A DNA stretch of 64,000 nucleotides from Olivibacter jilunii (GTDB lineage Bacteria; Bacteroidota; Bacteroidia; Sphingobacteriales; Sphingobacteriaceae), in assembly GCF_900607235.1 (NCBI RefSeq), contig NZ_LR027850.1, forward strand, positions 1-64,000. The letters are read 5' to 3'. Numbering within the stretch: the first letter of the stretch is position 1; every line of letters starts with the position of its first letter. Made by a program: the position numbers and the translations under genes. The notes under the pieces were generated by a model. The model did not search any database and was not told the DNA's origin. It saw only the letters and a list, made by a program, of their open reading frames with translations. This document shows positions 9,746 to 18,854 of this stretch, one piece after another.

Positions 9746-9777
9746 TTTGTGTATGACTCAAACTTTTTATATATTTG
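9746..9777 (+). promoter_or_regulatory. Near-consensus Bacteroidetes promoter
   Basis: TTTG at 9746-9749 and TATATTTG at 9770-9777, 20 bases apart, fit the TTTG / TAnnTTTG promoter of the Bacteroidota housekeeping sigma factor. Predicted start is near 9784. It reads rightward, away from the XRE gene and into the structured region. Confidence 0.65.
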
Positions 9778-9783
9778 TTTTGT

Positions 9784-10450
9784 AATTAGATTATAGCGAC
9801 AATAGGAGAGAAGTGTTTATAAGCTTCTTTACAACGATGTTACTCACAGTAGAAAACCGCTAAAATTTCCATGTGAGTTGATCGTGGGGTCGCCTTTATT
9901 GGAATTTTATATCTTTGTAGATATTATCCAATAGGGCGTTCTCCATGTTAGACTCTGTGGAACCATGATTTCGGTCGTGGGGTTCTTAGCGGTACCACTA
10001 CCAGAGCTTTGGAGTTCGTCCTATTGGTTGTTAAACCAATAGTCATATTTTCAAAGCTTCGGAGCTGACATCGTTCACATAAACTCTAAGTATTATGAGG
10101 ACGATACAAACCAAACCGACCAACTATTTAAGCCGCAAATTATTTGTGATGCCAGGCATTAACAATGGCACCTTGCGGCCACGTCCCAAATCCTTACAAA
10201 ACCACTTAAAGAACATTATCACTTCACCCGAATAAGGCTGTCAAAAGATAAACAGACTGCGGATAGCATAGGGAAGTAGCAAAGAAGCTCAACCCGAAGC
10301 AGGCTTTAAAAAGCCATATCCCCGTCTGTTGCCGACCCTATGTTATAAGTAAACCAAGTTTTGCTTAGGTTTTAAGATAGGCCGGTTCTTTTGGTTATCG
10401 CAATTAGTCATAAAGATACAGGCTTCCTCTTAAACCGGCAAATTTTTGCG
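9784..10450 (+). ncRNA. Candidate structured RNA, family not recognised
   Basis: No convincing gene fills the 790 bases between the XRE gene and the TlpA gene. What is visible is a good promoter followed by a chain of perfect or near-perfect pairings. ACTCAC (9842) pairs with GTGAGT (9873). A long stem 9928-9944 pairs with 10011-10027 and encloses nested stems (CTCTG/CAGAG, GAAC/GTTC, CATGA/TCGTG). CTATTGGTT (10021) can instead pair with AACCAATAG (10034). GCCGCAA (10132) pairs with TTGCGGC (10173). A GGCTT hairpin lies at 10302-10315. AACAGAC and CATAGGG (10250-10273) pair in interleaved order with GTCTGTT and CCCTATG (10324-10342), and GCCGGTT (10381) pairs with AACCGGC (10433), followed by TTTTT. 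It lacks the signatures of RNase P RNA, tmRNA and SRP RNA. Transcription is inferred. Confidence 0.4.
10433..10448 (+). terminator. Possible terminator of the structured transcript
   Basis: AACCGGC at 10433-10439 pairs with GCCGGTT at 10381-10387 across a 45-base loop and is followed by AAATTTTT. The long loop makes this a weak call. Confidence 0.3.
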
Positions 10451-10518
10451 TCTTCTTAAAGACATGTGGGTCGGTTTTTATAAGATTTTAACACCTAAAT
10501 CGAATTAAATCGACCGAA

Positions 10519-12168
10519 ATGAAAGCATTTTTACGCTTAGTGAGAGAGGTATGTGCTGTTGGGAAACTATCAGTTCAAGCCCTCTCTCGAACATATAAAA
10601 TAGTAGGTACGGCGCGCAAGCGTTCGCTAATGATGCCTGCCTGCCGTAGGCAGGAGTGTGAGCGATTAGTGATGAGTGCGCTCGTTTCCTTTGGTCGGAG
10701 ATTTCTCCGTTCCGCTCTGTCCACATCACTTCCCTCAGTCGAAATGACGAGAGGGAAGGTCGGGCTCGGATCTCTCGACAGGTTCGAGGTGACGTTCGGT
10801 AAACCGGCAGTGCCGCATAGTGCTAAGGCCCGGCGCGCCCTTAAACCTTACAGCTTACACCTTATACCTCTTAACTACCTTAAGCCCTACACCATATACC
10901 TTACAGCCTTAAACGTCTTGTTCTGTGTTTGTTTGGCACACGCCCGGCAGTCCTCCTCCCTGGAGGCTGCCCATGGCGTGGCTTTATCCACGGATACCAT
11001 TAAACCGCTACAAATAGGAGATACCATTCCGGAAGCGTTATGGCACATGCCCTTACAAACGGTAAAAGCAGGGCGGGCGGGAAGCACTACTATAACACTC
11101 AATGATTATAGAGGTAAGCTGATTATACTGGATTTTTGGGCGACTTGGTGTGTTCCTTGTGTTAAATCTCTAAAGAAACTTGATAGTTTAAAAACTATGC
11201 TCGGACAAGACGTAATTGTCATACCTACGGGTTATGAATCAGAGGCTAAAGTTTCCAATCTCCTTCAACGGCAACATATTGAATTGCCGTCAGTATATGG
11301 AGACACTGTGTTGAAGCGATACTTTCCACATCAGATTGTTCCGCATCAGGTGTGGATAAAAGATAATAAACTCCGTGTTATTTCCGATGCAGATTTTACG
11401 AACCTGGCGAATATTAAAAAAGTACTTATGGGTGATTCCATAGAAGGAGATGTAAAGAATGATTTTCTGTATCAGCAAGCTTTCCTGCAGCTTAACAACG
11501 CTTATGGTAAAAGATTAGGCAATGCTGTTTATTACACTGCGCTCACGGGATATGTACCTCAAATGAATGCTGTTTCCAATATTGTAACGAACACGATCAA
11601 TAAAACCCGAAGGATAACGTTTATCAACCATTCGCTTTATACACTCTGTAAGAATGCGCTTTCGCTGGATTGGTTATTGCCCAATCGCATGCTTTTCATC
11701 GGTGTAGATAAGAAATCAGCTTTTTATGATGAGAGTTGCGGTTTAACTATTGACGAATGGCGTAAACAGTATGCAGTAAGCTATGAAGGTGCTCTGATTC
11801 AAGGCATGGGAGCGAACGAACTGAAAGAGCGCCTGTTTCAAGATCTGCACACCTTTAAGGGAATTGTTGTGAGGATAGAGGAGCGCAAAGAGAATTGTTA
11901 TCTATTACAAAAATCAAAACCTTTCAACAAAACGAATATTGGTAAAGTAGCCTTCATGACGCAAAAGCGATTGCTCAATTTATTAAATCGGCAAAGTACA
12001 GTGCCCATACTGGATGCAACGGAATTGGAGGACGATGCACCCTTCCCCAAGATCAGTGTTAGTGACGTTAAAAGTTTGGAAGATTTTAATAAAGTATTGG
12101 CACCCATTGGGCTACGCTTAAAACCGGCTAAAAGGAAACTAAGCTTTCTGATTGTGGAAAAAATCTAA
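10519..12168 (+). CDS. TlpA-like thioredoxin-fold protein with repeat-filled N-terminus
   Basis: A 549-codon frame from the ATG at 10519. The thioredoxin fold spans about residues 175-290, with LIILDFWATWCVPC holding the redox pair C211-x-x-C214. The C-terminal ~250 residues match the extension usual for TlpA-type proteins next to SusC/SusD in Sphingobacteriaceae, ending in LRLKPAKRKLSFLIVEK. It probably acts in the periplasm as a thiol-disulfide reductase for proteins of the uptake system. The first ~130 residues are strange: they are translated from intergenic-type repeats, while a signal-peptide-like stretch (LNVLFCVCLAHA) appears only at about residues 132-143 with no ATG or GTG nearby. 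The true start is uncertain and the gene may be damaged. It is 15 bases from the susC start. Confidence 0.7.
   Translation: MKAFLRLVREVCAVGKLSVQALSRTYKIVGTARKRSLMMPACRRQECERLVMSALVSFGRRFLRSALSTSLPSVEMTRGKVGLGSLDRFEVTFGKPAVPHSAKARRALKPYSLHLIPLNYLKPYTIYLTALNVLFCVCLAHARQSSSLEAAHGVALSTDTIKPLQIGDTIPEALWHMPLQTVKAGRAGSTTITLNDYRGKLIILDFWATWCVPCVKSLKKLDSLKTMLGQDVIVIPTGYESEAKVSNLLQRQHIELPSVYGDTVLKRYFPHQIVPHQVWIKDNKLRVISDADFTNLANIKKVLMGDSIEGDVKNDFLYQQAFLQLNNAYGKRLGNAVYYTALTGYVPQMNAVSNIVTNTINKTRRITFINHSLYTLCKNALSLDWLLPNRMLFIGVDKKSAFYDESCGLTIDEWRKQYAVSYEGALIQGMGANELKERLFQDLHTFKGIVVRIEERKENCYLLQKSKPFNKTNIGKVAFMTQKRLLNLLNRQSTVPILDATELEDDAPFPKISVSDVKSLEDFNKVLAPIGLRLKPAKRKLSFLIVEKI
10635..10654. repeat. Palindromic CTGCC/GGCAG element, copy 1
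   Basis: CCTGCC and GGCAGG arms around a 7-base centre. Related copies are at 18545-18565, 19785-19805 and 60994-61010. This copy lies inside the open frame of the TlpA gene. Confidence 0.6.
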
Positions 12169-12183
12169 TCATACCTAAACCAA

Positions 12184-15100
12184 ATGAAATTAACCTTAAC
12201 AACTAACCTATGTGCTTTACTCTTGTTTTTTAGTGTCGTTGCGAATGCACAAGTGCTTATCAAGGGTAATGTCTTTTCGACTATGGAAAATGAGCCCCTT
12301 ATCGGAGCAACCGTAAAAGTGAACGGAAAGGCTGTTGCCGAGACGAAGAGTAGCGACGCTTTCTTTTCATTTATGAGTGATAGCTCGGAAGTCTGGGCGG
12401 AAATTTCCTATCTGGGCTACGAGACCAAACGATTAAGTCTTTATGCAAATCAACCTAATCTTGTTACACTTGATCCTATCACAGGAACTTTGGAGGAAGT
12501 AACCGTATCCACCGGTTATCAACAAATACCGAAGGAAAGGGCGACGGGCTCTTTTGAAAAATTAAACAACGAGCTCCTGAACCGATCTGTCAGCACAAAT
12601 GTGCTCGACCGGCTCGAGGGAGTAAGCAATGGCTTGGCATTTGATAACCGAAATTATAATGTGAATCAGTCCGGTGGTAATCCCGCCATACGGATTCGCG
12701 GTGTTAGCACCTTGTTTTCTTCTTTAGACCCGTTAATAATTTTGGATAACTTTCCTTATGAAGGTAATATAAGCAATATTAACCCCAATGATGTGGCATC
12801 TATTACCGTGCTAAAGGATGCTGCAGCGAGTTCCATCTGGGGAGCGCGGGCAGGTAATGGCGTTATTGTAATAACAACCAAGAAATCTTCCGCTAATCAG
12901 CCTTTGCAGGTAAACTTCAATTCGAATGTGACCATTCAGAACAAACCCGATCTTCGTCGATTGCCGCTTATGTCATCTTCGGATTACATCGATGTTGAAC
13001 AGATGCTGTTTGAAAATGGATACTATAACAATAGTGAACAGAGCCTCTCGAAGCCGGCGTTTACACCTGTAATCGAATATCTGATTGCCAGGCGTGATGG
13101 AATTTACACGGAGGAAGAAGCAAAGGTTTTAATTGACGATTTGCGGTCAAAGGATGTAAGGGACGATTTCTTGAAATATGTCTATAGAAATCAGGTAAAT
13201 CAGCAGTATGCATTGAATGTGAGCGGCGGCAGCGCAAGCTACACCTATATGTTTTCCGCTGGTTACGACCGTAATATCGGGAATCGGTATGGCTTAACCG
13301 ATACAAGAAGAACATTGCGTTTGGTAAATTCGATCAAACCGTTGAAAGGGATGGAAATCCAAACATCGTTACAGTGGACTTTACTCGACAACGAAAATAC
13401 CAGTGCATCGGGTTATGGGCAGATTCGGGCAGCGGACAAAGATCTTTACCCTTATGCCCGGTTGGCAGATGGTTTTGGAAGCCCTTTAACTATTGCTAAA
13501 GATTATCGGAAAAGTTATACGGATACAGCAGGGAGGAATAGGCTGCTCGATTGGAATTACTTCCCGCTGCTGGAAAAAGGTAGGTCAGAAACTAAAGAGC
13601 AGGACTTACTCTTTAACGTAGGGGTAAATTATGAGATTACAGAAGGCTTCAGCGCTGAACTTAAGTATCAGATGGAGCGGGGTACAAACCAGATAGACTA
13701 TTTCCGTGGACTTGATACCTACTATACGCGCGACCTGATCAATCGGTTTACGCAGATAGATAATGGCGTTATCAGTTATCCGGTGCCGATGGGCGGCATT
13801 TTGGAGAATACACAAAGTAGGCTCCAGGCACATTATGCCCGTATGCAACTGAATTACAAAAAGAACTTTGGCAGTTTGCATGAATTGGTGGCTTTGGGAG
13901 GCGCTGAGTTGAGGGAGACAAATTCAAGTAGTATGCGAAGTACCATTTATGGCTATAATGATCGCTTGCTTACTTATGCGCGTGTAGATCAGGTAACGAG
14001 ATTTCCAATCTATGATAACTTAGGCGGTCTCAGTACAATTCCCGGAGAACCCTTTCAGTTCAGCGATAACACCTATCGTTTTGTTTCGGCTTTCTTAAAT
14101 GCGTCTTATTCCTACAAGGCACGGTATATAATTTCAGCTAGCGCTAGACGGGATGCCTCGAATTTATTTGGAGTAAAGAGTAATCAGAAGGGAGTGCCTT
14201 TATGGTCGGTCGGAATGGCCTGGAACATTGCTGACGAACCGTTCTGGCGGGTGAAATGGGTAGATGGCCTGAAGCTCCGGACAACCTACGGATACAGTGG
14301 AAATGTAGACAATTCTAAGTCGGCACTCACTACTATTAGCTACGCTCCTTCCAATCCATATAACAACTTGCCTTATGCCAATGTAGTTAACCCGTCTGAC
14401 CCATCTTTACGTTGGGAGCAAGTCGGTACGTTTAATGCCGGCTTGGATTACTCCTTATTCGGAGGCAGGTTAAACGGAAGTTTTGAGTATTACGGGAAAA
14501 ATACCAAGGATCTTTTTGCATCTACACCGATAGACCAGACCACCGGTTTTCTCAACTTCGTTCGGAACAGTGCAACAACCCACGGTAAAGGCTTTGATGC
14601 CCAAATGAATGGATACGGGAATATAGGCGCCTTTAAGCTAGCGGCAAACTTGTTGTTAAGCTATAACCGAACAAAGGTACTCGAATATTTTTCGGAAAGC
14701 GCCCGCGCGAGCTCTTATATTAATAATGGGGTCTTCATTTCGCCTAAGAAAAATGAACCGATCTATATGTTATACAGTTACCGATGGGGAGGTTTGGATA
14801 GCGATGGCAATCCGCAAGGGTATGTGGGTGATGAATTAACAACAGATTATCGCAGGATCAGCCGGGAAACTACTTTCGAGGATCTTGTCACAAACGGTTC
14901 ATCGGTGCCTCTCTATTTTGGTTCTTTCCGACCCAGCATTTCTTGGAGGGCAACTACCTTGTCGGCAAATATTTTATTCAGATGGTCTTATTACTTTCGG
15001 AGACAATCGATCAATTACAGTGAGCTCTTTACCAACGGAAAAACGCATGCTGATTACAGTTTGCGGTGGCAACATCCTGGCGATGAGCAGCACACGAATG

Positions 15101-15381
15101 TGCCCGGCCTGTCTTATCCCGCCAATTCGGCACGCGATGATTTCTACGCCAAATCGGAAATCCTGGTTGATAAAGCCGATCATATCCGTTTAAGGGATAT
15201 TAGGTTGTCGCAAGACTTTGGCAATCTCCGAAAATGGCATATCCGAAATATCCAGGTTTTTATCTACGCAAATAATCTTGGGATTATTTGGAAAGCTACC
15301 AAATCGACGGAAGATCCTGAATATGGTACGGCTCTTGGGCCGCCCAAAAGTCTTGCGTTCGGTATTAATGTCTCTTTGTAA
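12184..15381 (+). CDS. SusC/RagA-type TonB-dependent outer membrane transporter
   Basis: 1065 residues. Signal peptide to about residue 22 (VANA-Q), a carboxypeptidase-regulatory-like beta domain at ~24-100, a TonB-contact-like EEVTVSTGY near 105-113, the plug at ~115-225 (VTVLKDAAASSIWGARAGNGVIVITTKK region), then the beta barrel to the C-terminus. No STN domain, so it is not built to signal to a FecR. It forms the barrel under the SusD lid encoded 11 bases downstream and takes up an oligomer in a TonB-dependent way. The substrate is unknown: no glycosidase lies nearby, and a TlpA-type protein precedes it. Confidence 0.93.
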   Translation: MKLTLTTNLCALLLFFSVVANAQVLIKGNVFSTMENEPLIGATVKVNGKAVAETKSSDAFFSFMSDSSEVWAEISYLGYETKRLSLYANQPNLVTLDPITGTLEEVTVSTGYQQIPKERATGSFEKLNNELLNRSVSTNVLDRLEGVSNGLAFDNRNYNVNQSGGNPAIRIRGVSTLFSSLDPLIILDNFPYEGNISNINPNDVASITVLKDAAASSIWGARAGNGVIVITTKKSSANQPLQVNFNSNVTIQNKPDLRRLPLMSSSDYIDVEQMLFENGYYNNSEQSLSKPAFTPVIEYLIARRDGIYTEEEAKVLIDDLRSKDVRDDFLKYVYRNQVNQQYALNVSGGSASYTYMFSAGYDRNIGNRYGLTDTRRTLRLVNSIKPLKGMEIQTSLQWTLLDNENTSASGYGQIRAADKDLYPYARLADGFGSPLTIAKDYRKSYTDTAGRNRLLDWNYFPLLEKGRSETKEQDLLFNVGVNYEITEGFSAELKYQMERGTNQIDYFRGLDTYYTRDLINRFTQIDNGVISYPVPMGGILENTQSRLQAHYARMQLNYKKNFGSLHELVALGGAELRETNSSSMRSTIYGYNDRLLTYARVDQVTRFPIYDNLGGLSTIPGEPFQFSDNTYRFVSAFLNASYSYKARYIISASARRDASNLFGVKSNQKGVPLWSVGMAWNIADEPFWRVKWVDGLKLRTTYGYSGNVDNSKSALTTISYAPSNPYNNLPYANVVNPSDPSLRWEQVGTFNAGLDYSLFGGRLNGSFEYYGKNTKDLFASTPIDQTTGFLNFVRNSATTHGKGFDAQMNGYGNIGAFKLAANLLLSYNRTKVLEYFSESARASSYINNGVFISPKKNEPIYMLYSYRWGGLDSDGNPQGYVGDELTTDYRRISRETTFEDLVTNGSSVPLYFGSFRPSISWRATTLSANILFRWSYYFRRQSINYSELFTNGKTHADYSLRWQHPGDEQHTNVPGLSYPANSARDDFYAKSEILVDKADHIRLRDIRLSQDFGNLRKWHIRNIQVFIYANNLGIIWKATKSTEDPEYGTALGPPKSLAFGINVSL

Positions 15382-15392
15382 ACTTAACGACT

Positions 15393-16730
15393 ATGATAAA
15401 AATCAAGCTATTACTCCTTGTTGCTTCTTTTTCAATTTGTGCCTGCAATAAATATCTTGAACTGAAGCCTGATAAAACGATGGTATTGCCTGAGACAGAA
15501 CAGGATATGCAGGCACTGCTCGATAATGTCAATTTTATGAATGCCGCTGAAAGCTCGCTGGGCGAAATGGCTGCTGACAACTACTACTTGACGGATAATG
15601 ATTGGCAATCGCTCGACATTAATGATAGGGAACTGTATATATGGGGCAAAGATGTTTTTGGAACGGGATGGGGAAGCAACTATCGGACTATTATGTATGC
15701 CAATACGGTACTGGAAACATTGGAAAAGAATCCCTTAATAGATATTACAGCAAGAAATCGGTTAAGAGGTAGTGCGTTGTTTTTTCGCGGTAACACCTTG
15801 TTTCAGCTGGCGCAGTTATATATGTTGCCTTACGATAAGCAGATCGCTGCTACAGCACCGGGGCTACCGCTTAAGTTCACCGCGGCAATCGATGATCCTT
15901 CGGTTAGATCGAGTATGGAAAAAACCTATGCGCAAATCGAAATGGATTTGAGGGAGGCAGCTGCTTTGTTACCCAAGGAGAAACCACTTTTTCCAACCCG
16001 TCCAGGCAAAGCTGCTGCATTTGCCGGGCTTGCTCGTCTCCATCTTGTTATGGCCGATTTTGAGCAGGCAGAGCGTTTTGCTGATTCTAGCTTGATGCTT
16101 CATGCAACGTTGATCGATTACAATCAGGTCATGAATTCTGAAACTCCTTTCGCTCCCTTTAATGGGGAAACGATTTTTTATTCACGGTTTTCGGGCGGAG
16201 GTACCCTGAGCCAATCTTACCGCAAAGTAGATACAACCTTATATACCATGTATGCAGACGATGATTTGCGCAGGACTTTGTTTTTTCGTGAACAGGATGG
16301 CCATGTCTACTTCAAGGGTAATTACGATGGACAAAATACCTCCGCACTTTTTAATGGTATCACATCTGCTGAAATGCTATTGACGAAAGCAGAGTGTTTG
16401 GCTAGAAAGGGTAAATCCTCAGAAGCATGGAATGTGTTATCCGAACTCCTTCGCTATCGCTATTCAAATAATAATTTTAACGAATTTATGCCAATTGGAG
16501 CCACCAATGTATTAAACTTTGTTTTGAATGAGCGAAGAAAAGAGCTGCTGTTTCGGGGAATTAGGTGGGTTGATCTGCGGCGGTTAAATAAGGAAGAAGA
16601 TTTAGCAACTGTGTTGACCCGGAACGTTCTTGGCAAAGAATATATAATGTTACCAAACAGTAGCAGATATGTTTTCCTTATACCGGACGATGTAATCCAG
16701 CAAAGCGGAATGGAGCAAAACGTACGGTAA
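15393..16730 (+). CDS. SusD/RagB-type surface lipoprotein
   Basis: 445 residues, short for the family. Lipoprotein signal with the lipid cysteine at residue 18 (SICAC), then the usual LELKPDKTMVLPETEQDMQ entry. A TPR-like helical middle (FFRGNTLFQLAQLYMLPYD) and the C-terminal block RKELLFRGIRWVDLRRLN, which is diagnostic of SusD_RagB proteins, are visible. It acts as the ligand-binding lid of the preceding SusC. It closes the TlpA-SusC-SusD operon and is followed by a convergent terminator. Confidence 0.92.
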   Translation: MIKIKLLLLVASFSICACNKYLELKPDKTMVLPETEQDMQALLDNVNFMNAAESSLGEMAADNYYLTDNDWQSLDINDRELYIWGKDVFGTGWGSNYRTIMYANTVLETLEKNPLIDITARNRLRGSALFFRGNTLFQLAQLYMLPYDKQIAATAPGLPLKFTAAIDDPSVRSSMEKTYAQIEMDLREAAALLPKEKPLFPTRPGKAAAFAGLARLHLVMADFEQAERFADSSLMLHATLIDYNQVMNSETPFAPFNGETIFYSRFSGGGTLSQSYRKVDTTLYTMYADDDLRRTLFFREQDGHVYFKGNYDGQNTSALFNGITSAEMLLTKAECLARKGKSSEAWNVLSELLRYRYSNNNFNEFMPIGATNVLNFVLNERRKELLFRGIRWVDLRRLNKEEDLATVLTRNVLGKEYIMLPNSSRYVFLIPDDVIQQSGMEQNVR

Positions 16731-16734
16731 GGTT

Positions 16735-16758
16735 ATGCCGGGAAATTTTTCCCGGCAT
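16735..16758. terminator. Bidirectional terminator between convergent genes
   Basis: ATGCCGGG and CCCGGCAT arms with an A/T-rich centre (AAATTTTT), between the susD stop and the stop of the minus-strand small protein. Confidence 0.75.
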
Positions 16759-16764
16759 TGATCG

Positions 16765-17127
16765 CTACTCACGTAATGATACATGAGAAGTTTCCTGTTT
16801 GCTTTGGATCGCCTCGTCGATTTCATCCAGTAAAGTAGATGTAATGTCTGGCTGTTTTTGATTGTCCGGAGCATTTGGATTACTGACGTCTGCCTGAACC
16901 GCACAAAGGTTGTTTTGACCCGGGCAATTTGGCGCGGATGAACCGATATAAGAATAATTCGTTGGATCATCCATATCCCCGCCGTTGAAGGAAAACCAAG
17001 CGGTTACACGGACTTTCTTATCCGCTGTCGGTTTTTCCTTTGCATTTAAACTGAAATATAAGAACAATGCTAAAATAGCTCCGAAGAATGCGACGACAAG
17101 TAGTCGCGCGTTAAATATACGTGCCAT
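16765..17127 (-). CDS. Small membrane-anchored or secreted protein, DUF6520-like
   Basis: 120 residues. One hydrophobic segment at ~9-27 (VVAFFGAILALFLYF) acts as a signal or anchor. The exported part has WFSFNG, a cysteine-bearing CPGQNNLCAVQA segment, and an acidic C-terminus. The two spaced cysteines and overall size resemble the small DUF6520-type proteins of Bacteroidota, which is only a likeness. It stands alone and faces the AraC gene's downstream end. Function unknown. Confidence 0.6.
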   Translation of the reverse strand: MARIFNARLLVVAFFGAILALFLYFSLNAKEKPTADKKVRVTAWFSFNGGDMDDPTNYSYIGSSAPNCPGQNNLCAVQADVSNPNAPDNQKQPDITSTLLDEIDEAIQSKQETSHVSLRE

Positions 17128-17416
17128 ATGTATACATGCATTTAAGGAAAATGCTACCTTTATTTTATACTTTTATGTTTTAGAATCGGGGCATCTTCAG
17201 GTCAGCCAAACCTTTCGGCCTGTTTACTGCAAACGAAGGTCGAAATTATATGAAGTACCGGCCTACCCGGAAATACTGCAAATTTTCTGTTGTGGATGGT
17301 TAAGTAGTTCTTCATAATGAATAGTTTTCATTTTTAGGGATAAAATTAGCTTATATCGATACCGGCTGTTTGCGGAAAGCGGCTTTATGAGTTGCGGAAA
17401 GTGGCTTCGCGGCTGT

Positions 17417-18412
17417 CTATCCTTTCTGTATACGGTATGCGCTCGGACTAAGCCCGTAATAGGATTTGAAGGCATTTGTGAAGCTTGCTATACCGGAATA
17501 ACCTAATAGATGCGCTACTTCCGAAATGGTGTAACGGCTATCGTCAAGAAGTTCCGTCGCGCGCTTCAGCTTTGTTTGCTGAATGTACTGCCCCAACGAG
17601 TTACCGTAAATTTCGCAGTGGATTTTTCGTAACCATCTTTCTGATATCTTGTAATGATGTGCCAACTGTTTTATGGTTTGCACCTGTCCATGCTGTATCT
17701 GTAGTTCAATAACGCTGCGGATAGCTTCTACTTTTTGATTACTGTATGTTGAGTCGGTCACTATGGACTGCATATCTTCTTGGCTTAGAATGAGCAAATT
17801 GAAACAGAGTTCGTATACTTTTAAATCCATAGCCAACCGTTTTAGGGGCGGTAAAGCAAAGAAGTTGAGTAACCGCAGCATAATATGTTCGCTTATGGGG
17901 AACTGTTTGTTGTACCTAACATTTCCAGCTTTTTCTTTCCAGTTTCCCAACAGTTTTTCGAAACCGCGCCACTCTTTTTTCCCATGCCGTAGAAGCCAAT
18001 TTGGCTTAATCACAAAATAGAACAGCTGGTGTTTTCCCTTATCAAAATGGGTAAGGTACCGGCCTTGAGGTACGTATACCTGTGTATAGTGCGCTTCTTG
18101 GCTTTGCAGTACTTTTTGTGCCTTATTGGATGTGTGGATGCTGTACGTGCCCTTTAATTGGTAAAGCCAATACAAATCGGATAGCTTGCAATGTATGGGT
18201 ACTTCTACCGGTGCCTCTGCATGCACATCAGCTAGGCAGATAAGCGCGTCGGGTGCGTCGTAATATTGCTCAAGTACGGAAAATTGATCGCTTTGCCAGT
18301 AGTTTACATCGGCTAATGTTAAACGGTACGGGGTGGTGGCGGGCACGCGCTCGCTGTAGAGTAAATATCCTTGGTTGTTGGTTGGTAAATCAATATGTAC
18401 GGCTTTGAGCAT
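17417..18412 (-). CDS. AraC-family transcriptional regulator
   Basis: 331 residues. The C-terminal ~100 residues form the double helix-turn-helix of AraC proteins: IKQLAHHYKISERWLRKIHCEIYG, then ATELLDDSRYTISEVAHLLGYSG and SFTNAFKSYYGLSPSAYR. The N-terminal ~200 residues are a sensor domain of cupin-like size that I cannot assign. It is a single gene with no operon partner; nearby targets could include the small secreted protein or itself. Confidence 0.88.
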   Translation of the reverse strand: MLKAVHIDLPTNNQGYLLYSERVPATTPYRLTLADVNYWQSDQFSVLEQYYDAPDALICLADVHAEAPVEVPIHCKLSDLYWLYQLKGTYSIHTSNKAQKVLQSQEAHYTQVYVPQGRYLTHFDKGKHQLFYFVIKPNWLLRHGKKEWRGFEKLLGNWKEKAGNVRYNKQFPISEHIMLRLLNFFALPPLKRLAMDLKVYELCFNLLILSQEDMQSIVTDSTYSNQKVEAIRSVIELQIQHGQVQTIKQLAHHYKISERWLRKIHCEIYGNSLGQYIQQTKLKRATELLDDSRYTISEVAHLLGYSGIASFTNAFKSYYGLSPSAYRIQKG

Positions 18413-18531
18413 AGGCCTAACGGGTTCTTTTTGATAGGCTTAAGTTCTGAATTATGAATGCTTTTTGGAGAATTAGATATTACTATGCAGAATTTGGGGT
18501 TTGGATGGCAACTTTTTTGGGATGGAAGTGT

Positions 18532-18730
18532 GTTTTTTAGTGATGCCCGCCTGCCGGTAGGCCGGAATGATGAATTATGAACGATGAATTTTCTTAGTTG
18601 TGAGTTGCCGGTTGTGAGTTGTGAGAAAGGTTCTTGCGACTGAAAGCTGAAAAGGAGTGATGGATAATGAATAGCTTAAAGCCTAAAGCTGACAGTCTTA
18701 TTAGTAACAGTGGCCTATGTTTGTAAATGA
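18532..18730. repeat. Left copy of ~200-bp direct repeat flanking the toxin-antitoxin pair
   Basis: Runs from GTTTTTTAG through the CTGCC palindrome, GATGAATTTTCTTAGTTGTG and GACTGAAAGCTGAAAAGGAG to GTGGCCTATGTTTGTAAATGA. The same text with few changes is at 19772-19966. Confidence 0.8.
18545..18565. repeat. Palindromic CTGCC/GGCNG element, copy 2
   Basis: GCCCGCCTGCCGGTAGGCCG; lies at the start of the left direct repeat. Confidence 0.6.
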
Positions 18731-18854
18731 ATGAGCCGATTATTCGTAAGTGGTTGCTTTTTTCGGCACTCATGAGCTCCCTGCGGTCGGTTAGCTAATG
18801 TGATAATATAGGTTCTAACGCACAGGTTCACTTTTCACGGATTATACGTTTTTT

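Larger units (their letters stand above)
18413..18854. other. Gene-free stretch with direct repeat
   Basis: 442 bases with no supportable gene. Most of it is the left copy of the 200-bp direct repeat that flanks the toxin-antitoxin pair, preceded and followed by A/T-rich filler. Confidence 0.6.

Noticed and set aside
9970-10042. A 25-codon frame starting MISVVGFLAV within the nested hairpin
   Set aside because: It lies entirely within a stem-rich region and looks like chance; a leader-peptide role cannot be shown.
10095-10235. A 46-codon frame starting MRTIQTKPTNYL inside the structured stretch
   Set aside because: It overlaps the paired arms, has no clear translation signal and no recognisable features. 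It could be a leader peptide, but support is too thin.
9924-10345. Assignment of the structured stretch to 6S RNA, tmRNA, RNase P RNA or SRP RNA
   Set aside because: No tRNA-like ends or tag frame, no GAGGAAAGTCC-type core and no SRP GGAA/GCAG loop pair. The long bulged hairpin resembles 6S only in general shape.
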